Below are positions 8,953 through 20,527 of a DNA stretch of 64,000 nt, in pieces. The position numbers and the translations under genes are program-made. The stretch is from Sthenelais limicola (lineage: Eukaryota; Annelida; Polychaeta; Phyllodocida; Sigalionidae). Each line of letters starts with the position of its first letter. Position 1 is the stretch's first letter. The notes beneath the pieces were generated by a model that did no database searches, was not told the DNA's origin, and saw only the letters and a list, made by a program, of their open reading frames with translations. The stretch lies in the NCBI GenBank assembly GCA_942159475.1, contig OW804097.1:5733685-5797684 (forward strand), written 5' to 3'.

Positions 8953-10478
8953 ATACCTGACCGACTCACTGATAATACCCATCTTATATCAATGGGTAAC
9001 ATTGGGAAAGATTGAACCTTTTCCTAGAGTCAATATATCTTAAAAGTCTCCTTCTACGAACCCATGTCATGTTACCAGCCTTTGTATAACTGACCTACAT
9101 ATGTATACTTAGCATCATTATCATCCTTAGCCACAATGTCTACACACACAAAGCTATGCTGTGGTTATGAAGCTACAAATATTGAACATCAGTTTAAGCT
9201 GAATTACAGTACCATCTAATATCTGACACTGACCCATTTAAGAAAGTAAGAATAATTGGAGCATGGAGAGTTTTATGTTTTCTAAGACCTTTGTGTTACA
9301 CGACTATAAGGTCAGAGTCAGCCAACTGTGAAAGTACAACTGCACATTAAGGATCAACTCCTTTTCCATCATTGAACATATCGGACAAAGCGACTGCTTT
9401 CAAAAAGGAAATCATCGCTCCTTCAACTACATCTTCAGGAATCTAAAGTAAGAGGCTACATGATTTATATATTATAACATTACTCATTGTATATTGGATG
9501 GGCTGGCTGGAATAGTATGGTGATGGGATAGTGTTAAGAACCTCCATGTAGAGAAAAGGCTCCTCCCCCTCATGTACCATAGACAGTTTTATAATATGCG
9601 CATTCCATATGAGAGATGCTATAAGTGGGTGCTATGAAAATATTCATATAGTATGCGTACCATAAAAATATATTTGTCTAAAAATAGCTCTGTTGAGATG
9701 CTTTGCAGAGCCTTGGCCCTCCGCAAAGTATGCCAACACACTGAATTAAAACTGTGTGAACCCCCGCGATTGGTAATCCACCCTTCATTCTGGTACCATG
9801 ATAATAAAGATACATAATAAGAAGCACATAAAAACATAAAATAGAGAATTACATACTCTATAGAATGCTATAAGTTTTATTAATGAAGCTCAAAAAATAA
9901 CCGAGATATGATCGTTTTAATTCAACAATGTCAGTAGGTCTAAATGCAACATGATAGCGGGGCTCTCAGCGGGGCAGCGGGGCTCTCTGAGACTTAATAT
10001 TTTTTTCAGTGATATGATGACATATGATCAAATTTTATGCACATATAATAAATATTAATATAGAATCTCTCTATACACTTGTTACAGATGAGCCATACAC
10101 TGGCACGAAATCCAGCAAATATTGGTCTAAGTTTGATAAACACTCAAAATTTTATTCAAAGGAGGAAAATTATTAAACATAGACCCCCAAAGAATGAACA
10201 GGTTTGGAAATCAATCTTTAACAAAATCCCTTACACATGAAACAGACTGCCAACTATGGCCCACCTGAGCCTTGATAGACATAGATTAAAGAACCTAGCC
10301 AGGTCCACCCTAATATGGAACGATGAATACTTTATATGAATATTGCAATGCATAACACTTGTATTACTTGTACACTCACTGTTAGTTCAAGTAAAAAGCA
10401 TTGTAACAAGAAAATTGTGAAATATTTATAAATGACCATGAAAGTACAGAGCTGACAGCATTCATTGCATGCTGCAGA
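8953..10478. other. Non-coding AT-rich stretch
   Basis: No credible ORF, RNA gene or dispersed repeat was recognised. A short GC-rich direct repeat (GCGGGGCTCTC twice, about 9957-9990) is the only local structure noted. Confidence 0.5.
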
Positions 10479-10888
10479 ATTCTGCTGATCCCATTTAACC
10501 AGATAGCATGCGAATTTAACACCAGTGGCTCTGTAGGCTGCAATATCTCCCAGTAGGCTAAGACGGAAGCTTCCGTCGCCACTCTGTTAAGGTGTTCGCG
10601 CTGACCGCCACCTGTGAAAACGGCGATAACACCAGCAAAAAATGTAAAGATGGTCACGGGATTAAAAAATATGAAGAGAGTACTATTCTCAGCTATCCGT
10701 AGGTATATAATTTTTACGTATTTGAAAGAGTAGAGCCCGAGCAATAACTGTATGGGTATACCATGTTTACATTGTTTCTTAGGTTGTGGGTGCCATTACC
10801 GGAAGCTCCCGCCTTAGCAAAGCCAGAAAAGCTAGGTGGAGTGACGGTCAGATAATGTATTTTCACGCTATCAAGAATAGGGAGAATC
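10479..10888 (+). repeat. Dispersed repeat B, copy 1
   Basis: Matches 21446-21740 in the same orientation along nearly its whole length, starting at AATTCTGCTGA(A/T)CCC and ending at AGGGAGAAT. This copy carries about 115 extra bases in the middle (about 10620-10735). The ends are weakly inverted (AATTCT/AGAATT). No coding capacity or known family recognised; non-autonomous DNA transposon is the best guess. Confidence 0.75.
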
Positions 10889-11543
10889 GTCTTCTACTAC
10901 ACTGAAATTGTAAGTTAACATGAGGGGCATAAGTAGTTCTAATCCATGTCCCAGTCAGGGCCCAGTGGTTGACCAGCTTACGTTAAACTGGGGAGTCATG
11001 ACTCACATGTATATTTAGGCCATGACCCAATACAGTAAAAGTAGGCTAGAAATGAGTTTTTGTTCCCATGTCGGGGGTGCTACAAAGTTTTCACATATTT
11101 TGGTAGACAATAACTCAGGATTCCCTTTTGGAATATTTGTATCAGACACAACGCAGGGGGTTGGCTTTTTATTTTTATAATTTTTTCAAGATTACTTAAA
11201 TACCATTCTATCTGTTTATTATTTCATGTTAAAACTGCCTTATGTACGAGGCTCTTAATACTGTTCTTATTCATAATGATGAAAAATGCAAGTTGAATGA
11301 AAATGATATTTTTTAAAAAAAAACAGAAAAAAAAACTAAAGCAAATAAGAGCCACCTCATACAAACAGGGAGCCATTTTATCAAGGACCCAGTTTGTGTT
11401 TGTACCACCCTATCATCAGCCTTCCACTAAATAATGTTTTATTTCTACATTAACATCATGAAACTGTGATCTTCATCACCCAATGACTCTTTTACAGACA
11501 AAGCCAACAAATGTATAAACAAACCCAGGCAAGTGTGCATTAA
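10889..11543. other. Non-coding AT-rich stretch
   Basis: Contains A- and T-runs but no recognised gene or repeat. It ends at the TTAA that flanks the next element. Confidence 0.5.
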
Positions 11544-12091
11544 AGGTATACGCGGGTGTCAACGCACACGCCACCTAGCGGCTCCTTTTTTTCTTTGAAA
11601 TATTTCGTTACCATGATAAGTTGAGATATATTTGTACACGGTTCCCAATATCGACATGGTTAATTTTCATTACAGCAGTTTTAAGTCATGTTTCTAAGAT
11701 TCATTTTTATTAGTTATGCTTATGTTTATTGGGTTTTATTGGTTATTTCATACTTCAAATGACCATAACTTTTTTTTAAACCCGTCAACGTACAGGTTTT
11801 TTTTGATAAATCAGTAGCATGATACACCAAATATATGTGTAGAAAGTTTTGATGAAAAGTCACCGATCAATTTTTTTTTATATAGTAAAACGTGAAAAAA
11901 AAACACATTTTTCCATAGACTACAATGCTAAAGCAATGTTATTTTCAGGCGGCTGTAGAAAAAAAAATAAGTTGTTGAGATATACTTTTTTTTTCATTTC
12001 TTGCTTTCTTATGTAGTCAGGAATGATCCCTGAACGTTTCATGAAAAAGTCACCGACCAATCTTTTTTCCATTGAACACCCGCGTATACCT
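11544..12091. mobile_element. TTAA-flanked inverted-repeat element
   Basis: A 548-bp segment has perfect inverted ends of 16 bp (AGGTATACGCGGGTGT and its complement) and an exact TTAA on each side (11540-11543 and 12092-12095). A TTAA duplication is typical of piggyBac-type transposition, although the terminal bases are AGG rather than the usual CC(C/T). It is T- and A-rich inside, with a repeated AAGTCACCGA(T/C)CAAT motif near 11860 and 12047. No ORF, so it is non-autonomous. Confidence 0.8.
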
Positions 12092-12095
12092 TTAA

Positions 12096-13155
12096 GTCAA
12101 CCATGCATGTTCATTGTTTTGAGAGCGATTTAACAGAAAGTCAGTTAGAGCAGTAGGTATAGATCTCCAGTATGCATTGGTGACACATCTGGTAGACTTG
12201 AGACCTCATAATATTAAAAAGGTATGGAACAGAGATATGAAGTGAGCTTGATTATGGTGAGGTGCCTGAGTCTATTTCTGACTTCCCTACATAGTTCCCA
12301 TTCGCCTTATTGTGTGCCTTTCAGGTGTCAGCAACTGCCTGCATGGGGAGCAGTTCAGTAAGAGTGTCCTATATCTTAGTGGTTGAAATAGTGGAATCAA
12401 CCCAATCTAAAACACCTCACAACAGATTTGATGTAGCAACACCTTACATGTCACCTATACATGGTATTCACATGACGTCACCCCAGTTAGCGGCTATCCT
12501 CACTGGCAACCATACTGTGTGGCTGCTAAATTGACAGGCTTTCCCATTTCGAATGTTGATAATGGCGATTATACTCAATATTCCATCATAACACACTAAA
12601 AAATGAAAATCAATCATATCAGCATACTTACATTTATTATATATTACATTTGGTAAATCTTTCAGAGGTGAAAATAGGCGGAAAACAGCATTTTCAAGGC
12701 AAGCACACATGTCCAGTTAACGTTTACAAGGCTTGACACACATTATGGGGAGCCGCGGCCAGCGCCGTGACATCAGTGTTTATATGTGTAGCTTCATCAG
12801 ACAGTGATTTCATACCGAGTCATGGGGGGAGGGGGATGGGTATGTTAACAAAATTAGCAAAATAGAAATATATACAGAGTTGGCAAATGGTCAAATTGGT
12901 ATCATTTGAGTTGGCAAAGAAAGCGTAGATAGGTTAAGGGGAATCAATGGGTGGTGGTCTGAAGGCTGAAATGGTGTTGTGCATGTAGGGGCATGTCTTA
13001 GGTCTGTCTCCCAGTGTAAGAGGTAAGAAAACATACATGAAAGCTGTAGGCTTAGCTCTGGCAATAGTAGAAAGGCCAGCCAGCCAAGTGTCTATATGTA
13101 CATGTGTGGTTAAAGCCTGTAGGTGGTGTGAGATGGGGAAAATACATTCTACAAC
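12096..13155. other. Non-coding stretch upstream of the 13.2-kb exon
   Basis: No convincing gene. A splice-acceptor-like CCTTTCAG near 12323 precedes a short open frame, but no donor or protein similarity supports it. A G-rich run lies near 12820. Confidence 0.4.
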
Positions 13156-13388
13156 TTTGTATTTAACAGCTGACCATGTCTACTCAAGTGTACTCCAATG
13201 CAGGCTTCAGTGAGGACTCCTACCTCCAGCCTACAGGGCATTATCACACCTATGAGGAGATTGAGGAACCCCGCAGGTCCCCACCTATTGTGCCTCTTCA
13301 GTATGAGCACCTCCAGACGACACAAGACAGCTACCCCCGTCCGGTTGACCGCGCCCACACACCAGAGCCACCTCATACATCTTTATGA
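13156..13388 (+). CDS. Putative terminal coding exon, hypothetical tail
   Basis: A TTTAACAG acceptor-like site directly precedes about 72 codons ending in TGA at 13386-13388. The peptide is rich in tyrosine, proline, serine and glutamate (YHTYEEIEEP, LQYEHLQ, ending PEPPHTSL). That resembles an intracellular receptor tail with tyrosine motifs more than random sequence. It may start at the ATG at 13176 or continue from an upstream exon that I cannot identify. It is 120 bases before the fibrinogen-like exon, but the in-frame stop prevents a simple join. Function not recognised. Confidence 0.4.
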
Positions 13389-13510
13389 CCAGAAACACTT
13401 CAAGAATCAAATACGAAAGTTTTGAAAAAATGACATTTATTTTCATTTTCCACTAGATGGTAGCGTTTGCCTTTAAGTTAATGTTGACAAATCGAATTTT
13501 GCATTACAGG

Positions 13511-13621
13511 GACTGTACAGAGGTGGCCTCAGAGGAATTGAACACCATCTACCCTTACCGAGGTACCAGCATTGGAGTGTCTGTCTACTGCAACCTCTCC
13601 TTTTCACTGGGAGGTTGGACT
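13511..13621 (+). CDS. Single exon of a fibrinogen-related (FReD) domain
   Basis: A 111-base open exon lies between an acceptor (TTTTGCATTACAG) and a consensus donor (GTAAGT). It begins DCTEV, continues through NTIYPYRGTS and ends with SVYCNLSFSLGGWT. This is the start of a fibrinogen C-terminal domain: DC.EV, then YTIYP, then VYCD...GGGWT, with an exon boundary after GGWT. Here the usual VYCDM is VYCNL and one G of GGGWT is replaced. No downstream exon with the conserved calcium-binding or FWLGNE motifs is found in the next 10 kb, so this looks like an orphan exon or gene relic. It could still belong to a gene with a very long intron. Confidence 0.65.
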
Positions 13622-13920
13622 GTAAGTATAAAATCAATTTAATAACCACCCACTCTGAGTGAAGGAGTTGAAACTAGGGCGTGTAAGCTGCAGTGGGTCA
13701 TTTGAAATCAATAATATTGGCACTGGCACCACTGGCAAACCTGTTTTCCTGCTTTTGTTAGCTTTTTTTGTCAAAAAATCCAAAAAAAGTAAAGTATGGT
13801 ATCAAAAAAATCAGGTATGGTCAAAAAAATGTTAGGTAGGGGAAGGTTTTTCTAGGTAGAGGGGGTAAATCGGAAACACACCTATTTTTTTTCTTGGCCT
13901 AATCATATTACTGGCAAGGT

Positions 13921-14450
13921 ACCCGTCCTCTGGACAGACAGCTTCTTTCTCTAACTATCTCTCGCATCCTCCTCTCTCCCTGCCTATCCACCTTCCCCCC
14001 ACCCCCACCCTTTCTCTCCCTGCCCCTACCCCACTTCTCTCCCCTGCCCCATTCTCTCTTCCCCTCTTTTCTTTCTATCCTCTTGTACCTTACCCTATCC
14101 GATTTCCCCCACCCTGTCCCTCTGCTTCAACATTTCATTTCCCCTCCCCTCTCCCTCCACTCCCTGTTTCCTCTCCCCCCTCCTCCCCTCCCAGGGTCTC
14201 TCCCCCTCTTCTCTCTATCCTATTATCCCTCTCCCTATTTTGTGGGTCATTGTCGTCATGGGTACATATGTCTACTTTGGGACGCAACAACATCAATAGT
14301 CAATACCAAAATATCTAACAAACTGTCACACTGTCCATTCACCCACCCGCCTCCAGTTGCCCCTCCCCCACTATCACCTTCCCCTCTCCTGCCTCCCACT
14401 TGTGGTCCCCTCCCACTCCTGCCCCCCCCCCCCCCCCCCGCCCCGCACTA
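13921..14450. repeat. Pyrimidine-rich low-complexity tract
   Basis: About 500 bases dominated by C and T (CCCTCTCTCC-type), with a C17 homopolymer near 14423-14439. The 152-aa open frame through it is an artefact of composition. Confidence 0.85.
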
Positions 14451-14578
14451 CCAAAAAGTGAGATGCGAGACGCAAGAGGCAAGAGACGAGATGGCAGCGA
14501 TGGGCTTCCGTACATATGAGCTGCTACTAGGTGCTACATAGCCTACACAGAAGGACTGTTCATTTTTAACCACTGGGG

Positions 14579-14636
14579 GCATTTGAGAGGATTGGTGAAG
14601 GTGAATTGTACAATTTTCAGGCGACGTTCACCCATT
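14579..14636 (+). repeat. MITE family A, terminal fragment
   Basis: About 58 bases match the 3' end of the MITE family (TTTGAGAGGATTGGTGAAGG ... AATTGTACA...CCCAT). The rest of the element is absent. Confidence 0.7.
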
Positions 14637-15206
14637 TATAATACTCCTTGTAAATTCAAAATGTTGTGAGACAGATGCCAAATATCCATATATTATCGCG
14701 ACGAATATAAAAACTATTGTGATATAGTGATCGTATGGGTGGTAATTCTGTTTATCTTCTTCTCAATACAGGGTGTGTTGCCTTTTGCAATTAATGATGT
14801 ATAAAGAAGCTTAAATATATACCTACTACAATTGTTTATCCACTCCATTTCACTGAAATTCAAGATTAGGCCTATGGCAAATCAAGGGGATCGAAATACC
14901 TAAAACCATATGCAGTAGACATCAGCAGTTCAGTCGAATTTATGCAAAATGGTAAATTTATGCAAAACGGTAAACACAATAATATTTATCACAAAGCAAC
15001 ATGACAACTATACAGACAACTATATAGACGATGAAAGTAGGTCAAACAAACAATGTCAAACTACAAGTACTACGAAAAACTTAAAAATGAACTACACATG
15101 ATTATGATATTATTATACGAGAGTTAGGCCCGCAAAATATATTATCAGGTAAACTATAGAAAATAAATATATTATTATAGCACCGAGTTACATTCAATAT
15201 CTATTA
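14637..15206. other. Non-coding AT-rich stretch
   Basis: Nothing recognised beyond a short direct repeat (TTTATGCAAAAYGGTAAA, near 14940 and 14957). Confidence 0.5.
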
Positions 15207-15440
15207 TATGCATTTTCAGAAAATGTACAATTGACAGCTCTACACATTTAGTAAATCCTACTAAATTGGGCTGCAATTTGGTCAATATTAGGTAAATTCG
15301 AGTATATTCGGCATTGCATTGATTCTAGCAATCTGGTTTATAGATTGAACTGTATTTCGAACTTTATTTTTGTCTGAAATTTGGGTTATTTGAGAAGATT
15401 GGTGAAGGTGAATTGTACATTTTCTGGAAACTTGACCCAT
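15207..15440 (+). mobile_element. MITE family A, copy 2
   Basis: About 234 bp with the family's terminal TTTTCAGAAAATGTACAATT and the complementary right end reading AATTGTACATTTTCTGGAAA...GACCCAT. The first few bases of the left terminus have diverged. Confidence 0.85.
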
Positions 15441-15445
15441 ATATA

Positions 15446-15604
15446 TACATGCTGAACAACCCCATACAAATGGACCACTCCAGTGCCCCACATATACATA
15501 CATGCTGAACAACCCCCTACAAATGGACCACTCCAGTGCCCCACATATACATACATGCTGAACAACCCCATACAAATGGACCACTCCAGTGCCCTACATA
15601 TCAT
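15446..15604. repeat. 53-bp tandem repeat, three copies
   Basis: Three near-identical head-to-tail 53-bp units (ATGCTGAACAACCCC(A/C)TACA...) abut the right end of the MITE. Short frames on the minus strand are a by-product of the repetition. Confidence 0.9.
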
Positions 15605-15839
15605 AGCGAGAACATCAGTAAAGTCTCTGAGGTCGGCACTCTAGCTCTATATATTTTACTCACAATTGTTCATTATTTGCACAAGCACAGACGGACCATT
15701 GCCTGTTTTAATGCCTTTGATTCACATTGAGGTGAGTATGGTTATTGCTTCTTATCAGTATATCTTTATAATGTTCAATAGCTTGACAATAGTTGCAAAT
15801 GAACATATCCAAATTATTCCTCCGCAAAGGTCAGGCCTA

Positions 15840-16091
15840 CACTGGAAAAAAAGTCACGGATTTATTTTTTCAATCCTAGCCCAATCCTTACTAAATCCAT
15901 ATACTTAGGAAATATGTGTGCATCCATACACTGGCAGTTTATCCTCATAAATCCTTGAAAATTAAATCCAGTGTAAATCTGAACAGGCTGGGCATTGTTT
16001 TCTCAACAATCAGTATAATCCATTACCCACTAATTGGATTACTTTGGTCCAGCTTGCTCCTTATTATGTTATTATAATGCAATACACTACC
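15840..16091 (+). repeat. Dispersed repeat X, left copy
   Basis: About 250 bases starting CACTGGAAAAAAA and ending CAATACACTACC, present in reverse orientation at 34976-35235. It is unrelated to the other families here and has no coding potential. Confidence 0.8.
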
Positions 16092-16800
16092 ACTACTGAA
16101 AATTAGTTTATATTCGGTAAATATTTAATATAAAGAAATAGCAAATATAACTGGGCAGCAAAATTCTAATGCAAGCATCGACTTAAGGTATGTTTGTTCA
16201 GTGTGCAGGTGGAATTAAGCAATGGTGTGGGTTGGCTATCTAATACCTATCTAACCTATTGTATTGGTAATTGATCAATGGTTGGAATATATTGCTAACG
16301 ATTCAACAAATGGTCACCAAAGTGCAATTAACTGACTACAGACGGGTAGATTTATATCATGGGCAATACACAACCATGCCACTTTTCACTAGTCATATGG
16401 ATGAAGTCACCTGCAAATGTACACTTTGCAGGCGACTTTTTAATTTAATTTAATTTGTAATTTAATTTTCATATTTGCACCCTGCATGTACCTCTGAGCT
16501 GATGCAACAATACTGATGTATGGCTTGGTATAAGCAATGTCATATCCATACTTAGGTTGCAAGGTACAGAGCCTGGGCTAAGACAATAGTAGCTTAGCCA
16601 ATTACTCCATACACATAGAGTGGCAGAGGTGGGCTTATGTGGTGGTGTGCATTACTAGAGAAACTGTTCCCGTTTCTTTAGCCTATTTTGCTTCCCTTGT
16701 CCAATATGCAGGGGCTAGGGGACCAATATTTAATCTACCCTTTCTTCGAATCAGTAGTAGATTCAACACATTCAATACAAGTCAATGTTATCCATAATAT
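16092..16800. other. Non-coding stretch
   Basis: Contains a short TTTAA-repeat run near 16440-16465. No gene or dispersed repeat recognised. Confidence 0.5.
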
Positions 16801-16860
16801 GTGATGTGTCACAGGAAAATGAGTCAAAAGTTGCAAAAAATTGAATTTTGAGATACATAT
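16801..16860 (+). repeat. Repeat W terminal fragment
   Basis: Matches the terminal sequence GTGATGTGT...GGAAAATGAGTCA...TTGCAAAAA...TTTTGAGATA, also seen at 34833-34884 (reverse), 36881, 39107-39514 (both ends) and 44401. Confidence 0.7.
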
Positions 16861-17576
16861 CGTATTTGTTTTATTTCTTTTACGGCCAATACACCTTAAT
16901 AAAGTTTAATTGTTAATACACTTTGTCCACCTCTTTTATTCTGACATTAAATAAGGTACATCAGAAAAGGAAAAGACCCCTCAGAAAACTGGTCTTCCGG
17001 GCCTCCCTTAGAATAAATAAATAGGTATAAATAATTAAGGTGTGAAATAAAAATATCAGTCATGAGGGTGCTTCATTCATTAAGATAATTTAAGTTAAGA
17101 GTTTTGGTGAAGATGTGGTTTCATGCTATAGCCCAAACTAGTTTAGATAGGGTTGGGCTGTGATGGTTATGTTGTTGCAGTAATTATACTCTCTGCAAGC
17201 ACAAAGCCGTCGTTTGGACATGAAATAAGGGTATTGTGTGTTTAGATATACAGACACCTCAATGTCACCAATCAATGTCATTTGGGGGTGAGTATTGAAA
17301 CCCGTAGTATGAAAAATTGCCATAAATCAACAGAATACATTCTTTAGCTTTGAAAAAAAAATGAAGATATTGTTATACTTTATGCAATGTTATTCCTATG
17401 CAAAAAAAAGCAGAATTGACCATATATGCCTAGGATTCTATTATTATCATATACTAACTGTTTTGAATATTTGTTTTATTATTCTGATAGACCTGTTATT
17501 CATATATTTGTATAAATCGTCTGCACAAAGTGCAGAAAAGATAAATTGATGTGACCATATAGCTTGTTCACGCATA
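16861..17576. other. Non-coding stretch
   Basis: AT-rich sequence with no supported feature. Confidence 0.5.
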
Positions 17577-18254
17577 TGAGTAATTCTCCCAATCGGGTGT
17601 CATTTGGTTTTCCAACCTAGGGTGTCTACAACCTTTGTTTGGGATCATCACCCATAATTATAATCATTTTATTTGAATTCTTTGGCAAAAATAAGACTGT
17701 GGGAACCCCCTTTTCAAAGCTCTTTATATTATATGCCGAAATCTTCGCTGCTATTGTTATAAAAGAGCTATTTCAGGCTAGAAAATATATAATAAGTATG
17801 GAATTTGAATATAATACACAGCCTGCTTTAGAAAATATATCAATCCTGCTGAAGACAAATGGTTTCTACACATGCACACACGTTCATTATTATGAAAATA
17901 ACACAATAATCATGTTATCATACATTTAAACTGATCTAGAATTGAAAAATATTGTTTTGGAATATCTGTGAATATCTGTGTTAACGGGTAATTCACCACA
18001 AACCTATCGTATTTGACTTGGTAAATCTGGTTTAATATGGCCGAAATAAGGCAAAATAAAGGCAAAAATTATGGTATATGAAGCATAGGTGTAGGAATCG
18101 AAATATTTGCCACAGCCTTCCCAAACTTTGCATGCGTGATGCTGATATTCCTTGCTACATGTACGCCAAATATCGTAACGATCCGACGAATTTGATTTTT
18201 TCTCAAAAATTCTCCTCCTGAAATCAAATGCTGCCCGTTTGGGAGAATTACTCA
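17577..18254. mobile_element. TA-flanked inverted-repeat element
   Basis: About 678 bp with inverted ends TGAGTAATTCTCCCAA.CGGG (near 17577 and 18254), each bordered by TA. TA duplication suggests Tc1/mariner-type mobilisation. The internal open frames (for example 17639-17929) are AT-rich and show no recognisable protein. Confidence 0.7.
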
Positions 18255-18972
18255 TATAATTATAGATAATTATTTTGGATGTGTCCTTGATGTATAATGT
18301 AATATGTGACGTAATATAATTTAATCAAACTCACAGAAATAACTGAGAATAGATTCAAAATCTGATGCAATGTTGTGCCTTGAATATGAATATTTCCAAA
18401 TCAAATCGATCAAACCCACATCTGTGCATAATTGAGGTTTTCCTACGGAGTATATTTAACTACTTTATTGTGTTTGACCATCAAGAATTAGTCATTGTGT
18501 TTGAGTGACATCCCTACCATTATATGGGTAGGATTATCTATAGCCAAACCATCAATCCTATACCTTGCTACTGTATGTTTGAATAGCCAAACCAGTCACT
18601 CGAGCTACTGCTGGACATGCATAGTATAGAACTAGCTAGTACAACCAATTTCTCTAGACAGACAAACCAACTTCATACATCCAAATCCAGCAAGGGCAGT
18701 TTGTGTTTATTCAGTAAGGGGATTAGTTCTGACCCAATTACTTCACTGGAGTTTGCTGGCTTACACCAGCGACTGTACCATTAACTTTTAGCTTTAGTCA
18801 TGTTTCCCTGAACACGTGTATCTGCAGTGGGAGACTGCAGATACAACTATTTTACTAGCAATTGATCATTTGAAGCTATTGTGAATATTTTTTTCATGCA
18901 TACAAAATCTCGAAGTACTTATTGGATGTTATAATGACTAGCATAATTGGAATCTTCAAATGCAATGGTATT
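18255..18972. other. Non-coding stretch
   Basis: No feature recognised. Confidence 0.5.
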
Positions 18973-20527
18973 AGTCAGGGAGCACAAGGCCCAAAATGGG
19001 GGGGTTGCTAAACATTTTGGTTAGAGCTTGACAACACATACCACCATATAGCATTTATACTGGCCTGTAAGAAAACCATTGTTGGCATTCTGGCATTTTG
19101 TTTATTCTATGGTTTCCATGGCAACAGAAGGAAAAAATGGAAATTCTTAGGTAAAATTACTTTAATGAACCTCAGTCAGAGATGAGTAGTGTGAATATTT
19201 TGATATTTTGGGAAAATATTGACATCCAAATTGCGCATTCAAATTATTATGACATTTGACCTTTGATCAAGGTCAAGGTCACATTTATCAAGGTCAAACC
19301 CAGAAAAGGCCCACAAAATGCCATTTCCCCTCAAACATATTCACCCCTCAGTAGGTAATTTATTGATCTATCTTGATAATTTGATTCTAGGAAATTGCCA
19401 AAGCATCATTAGTAAGAGATTCGCTGACTTAAAGTTGCTAAGGTACAATACTGTTACCATAGCAACTAGAAAACTATGAAAAAAATGCATAGCTCCTGTT
19501 GCCATCCAGGATGCCAGTAATATGAGTTAGCCAAATATGGATGCCCTTCCAAGAAAATATTCTTGGGGAGAATGACCATTATCAGTGGGTATATGTTGAA
19601 TATGAAGTATATTTCCAATTTCATTCCTAATATTCTAATTAAATATCTTTTTTTGTTGTTGCCATGGCAACGGTTCTGGAAATCGGGTAAAAATTCATGG
19701 GATAACAAAAGGTTGAATAGTTCAAAGCATATTTTACTTAGAATTCTGGAATTTTGCTCACTTATAGAATACTTAATGGGACAACAAATATATTTAGCAA
19801 TTGACCTTTGATGAAAGGTCAAGGCCATTTTTCCAAGGTCAAACTAGGAAGAAATGGCATTCTTTGTGTTGCCATAAAGAGGGCAAAAATAGGGGTATGC
19901 AAGTTATGGATGCTCGTCCTCAGAAATATTTTTTTATTGAGAGCCACTATTTACAGAGGATAAATGTTGAATATGAAGTATACTTTCATTTCTATTCCTA
20001 ATATCCTTATTAGATGTCAATTTTTGGCTGTTGCCATGGCAACCGTTCTGGAAAATAGGGAAGAATTAATGGGATAACAAAAAATTGTATAATTTAAAGG
20101 ATATTTTACTTAGAATTCTGGAATTTTGCATATTTATAGGATATTTGATTGGACAACAAATATATTGATGCAATTGACCTGGATGAAAGGTCAAGGTCAT
20201 TATTCCAAGGTCCATGTCATGTTCATATTGGTACTCAATGTAAATGATGGGCCATGTAAGATGCTGTGTCCACTGAGGAGACATCAGACTAAACTTAGTT
20301 GCCAAGACCCGATTCTCGGCTCAGTGCTAAAACTAAGCAGATGCTTGACAGCTTGCTGGGTTCATTAGTGTGAGGCTGCCAGTGTGGTGTGTCCTCAGTG
20401 GTCACAGAATCTAAGGGTCCATTTCAGACCTGAAATGGGTGAGGTGTCTGTGTGTGAGTCTTCTGTAACACAGGCTTTTTAAAGAATACACATTCATCAA
20501 TTGATTAATAATGTGCAAGAAGTAAAA
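18973..20527 (+). repeat. Repeat Y, left copy (contains the empty LTR-element site)
   Basis: About 1.55 kb, repeated in inverted orientation at 30303-34828 with high identity. Inside are three diverged sub-repeats, each pairing TTGACCT...AAGGTCAAGG(T/C)CA blocks (near 19256, 19800, 20173) with a CCATGGCAAC block. Two of those blocks are the perfect palindrome GTTGCCATGGCAAC (19658-19671, 20030-20043). Near 20490 it reads GAATACACATTC, the unoccupied version of the site where the gag-only LTR element sits in the other copy. No protein is encoded. The class of the repeat is unknown. Confidence 0.85.
20258..20414 (+). mobile_element. Small insertion in repeat Y, possible MITE
   Basis: These 157 bases are absent from the other copy of repeat Y, which reads straight through GGCCATGT...GGGTCC. 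Inverted ends CTGTGTCCACTGAGGA (20265) and its near-complement TCCTCAGTGGTCACAG (to 20407) suggest a tiny transposon. The interior has CCGATTCTCGG...CTAAGCAGA, faintly like the A-box/IE part of 5S rRNA. That resemblance is too weak to call. Confidence 0.45.

Noticed and set aside
14083..14541. 152-codon open frame, plus strand
   Set aside because: Lies in a C/T homopolymer-like tract; the peptide is almost only P, S, L and F.
15446..15604. Three regular repeats resembling a CRISPR-like array
   Set aside because: Units are contiguous 53-bp tandem copies without unique spacers, in animal DNA.
17639..17929. 96-codon open frame
   Set aside because: AT-driven composition inside a TA-flanked transposon; no homology pattern.
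20300..20400. 5S rRNA-derived SINE
   Set aside because: Only a short CCGAT...CTCGG...CTAAGCAG similarity; the later conserved part of 5S is not recognisable.
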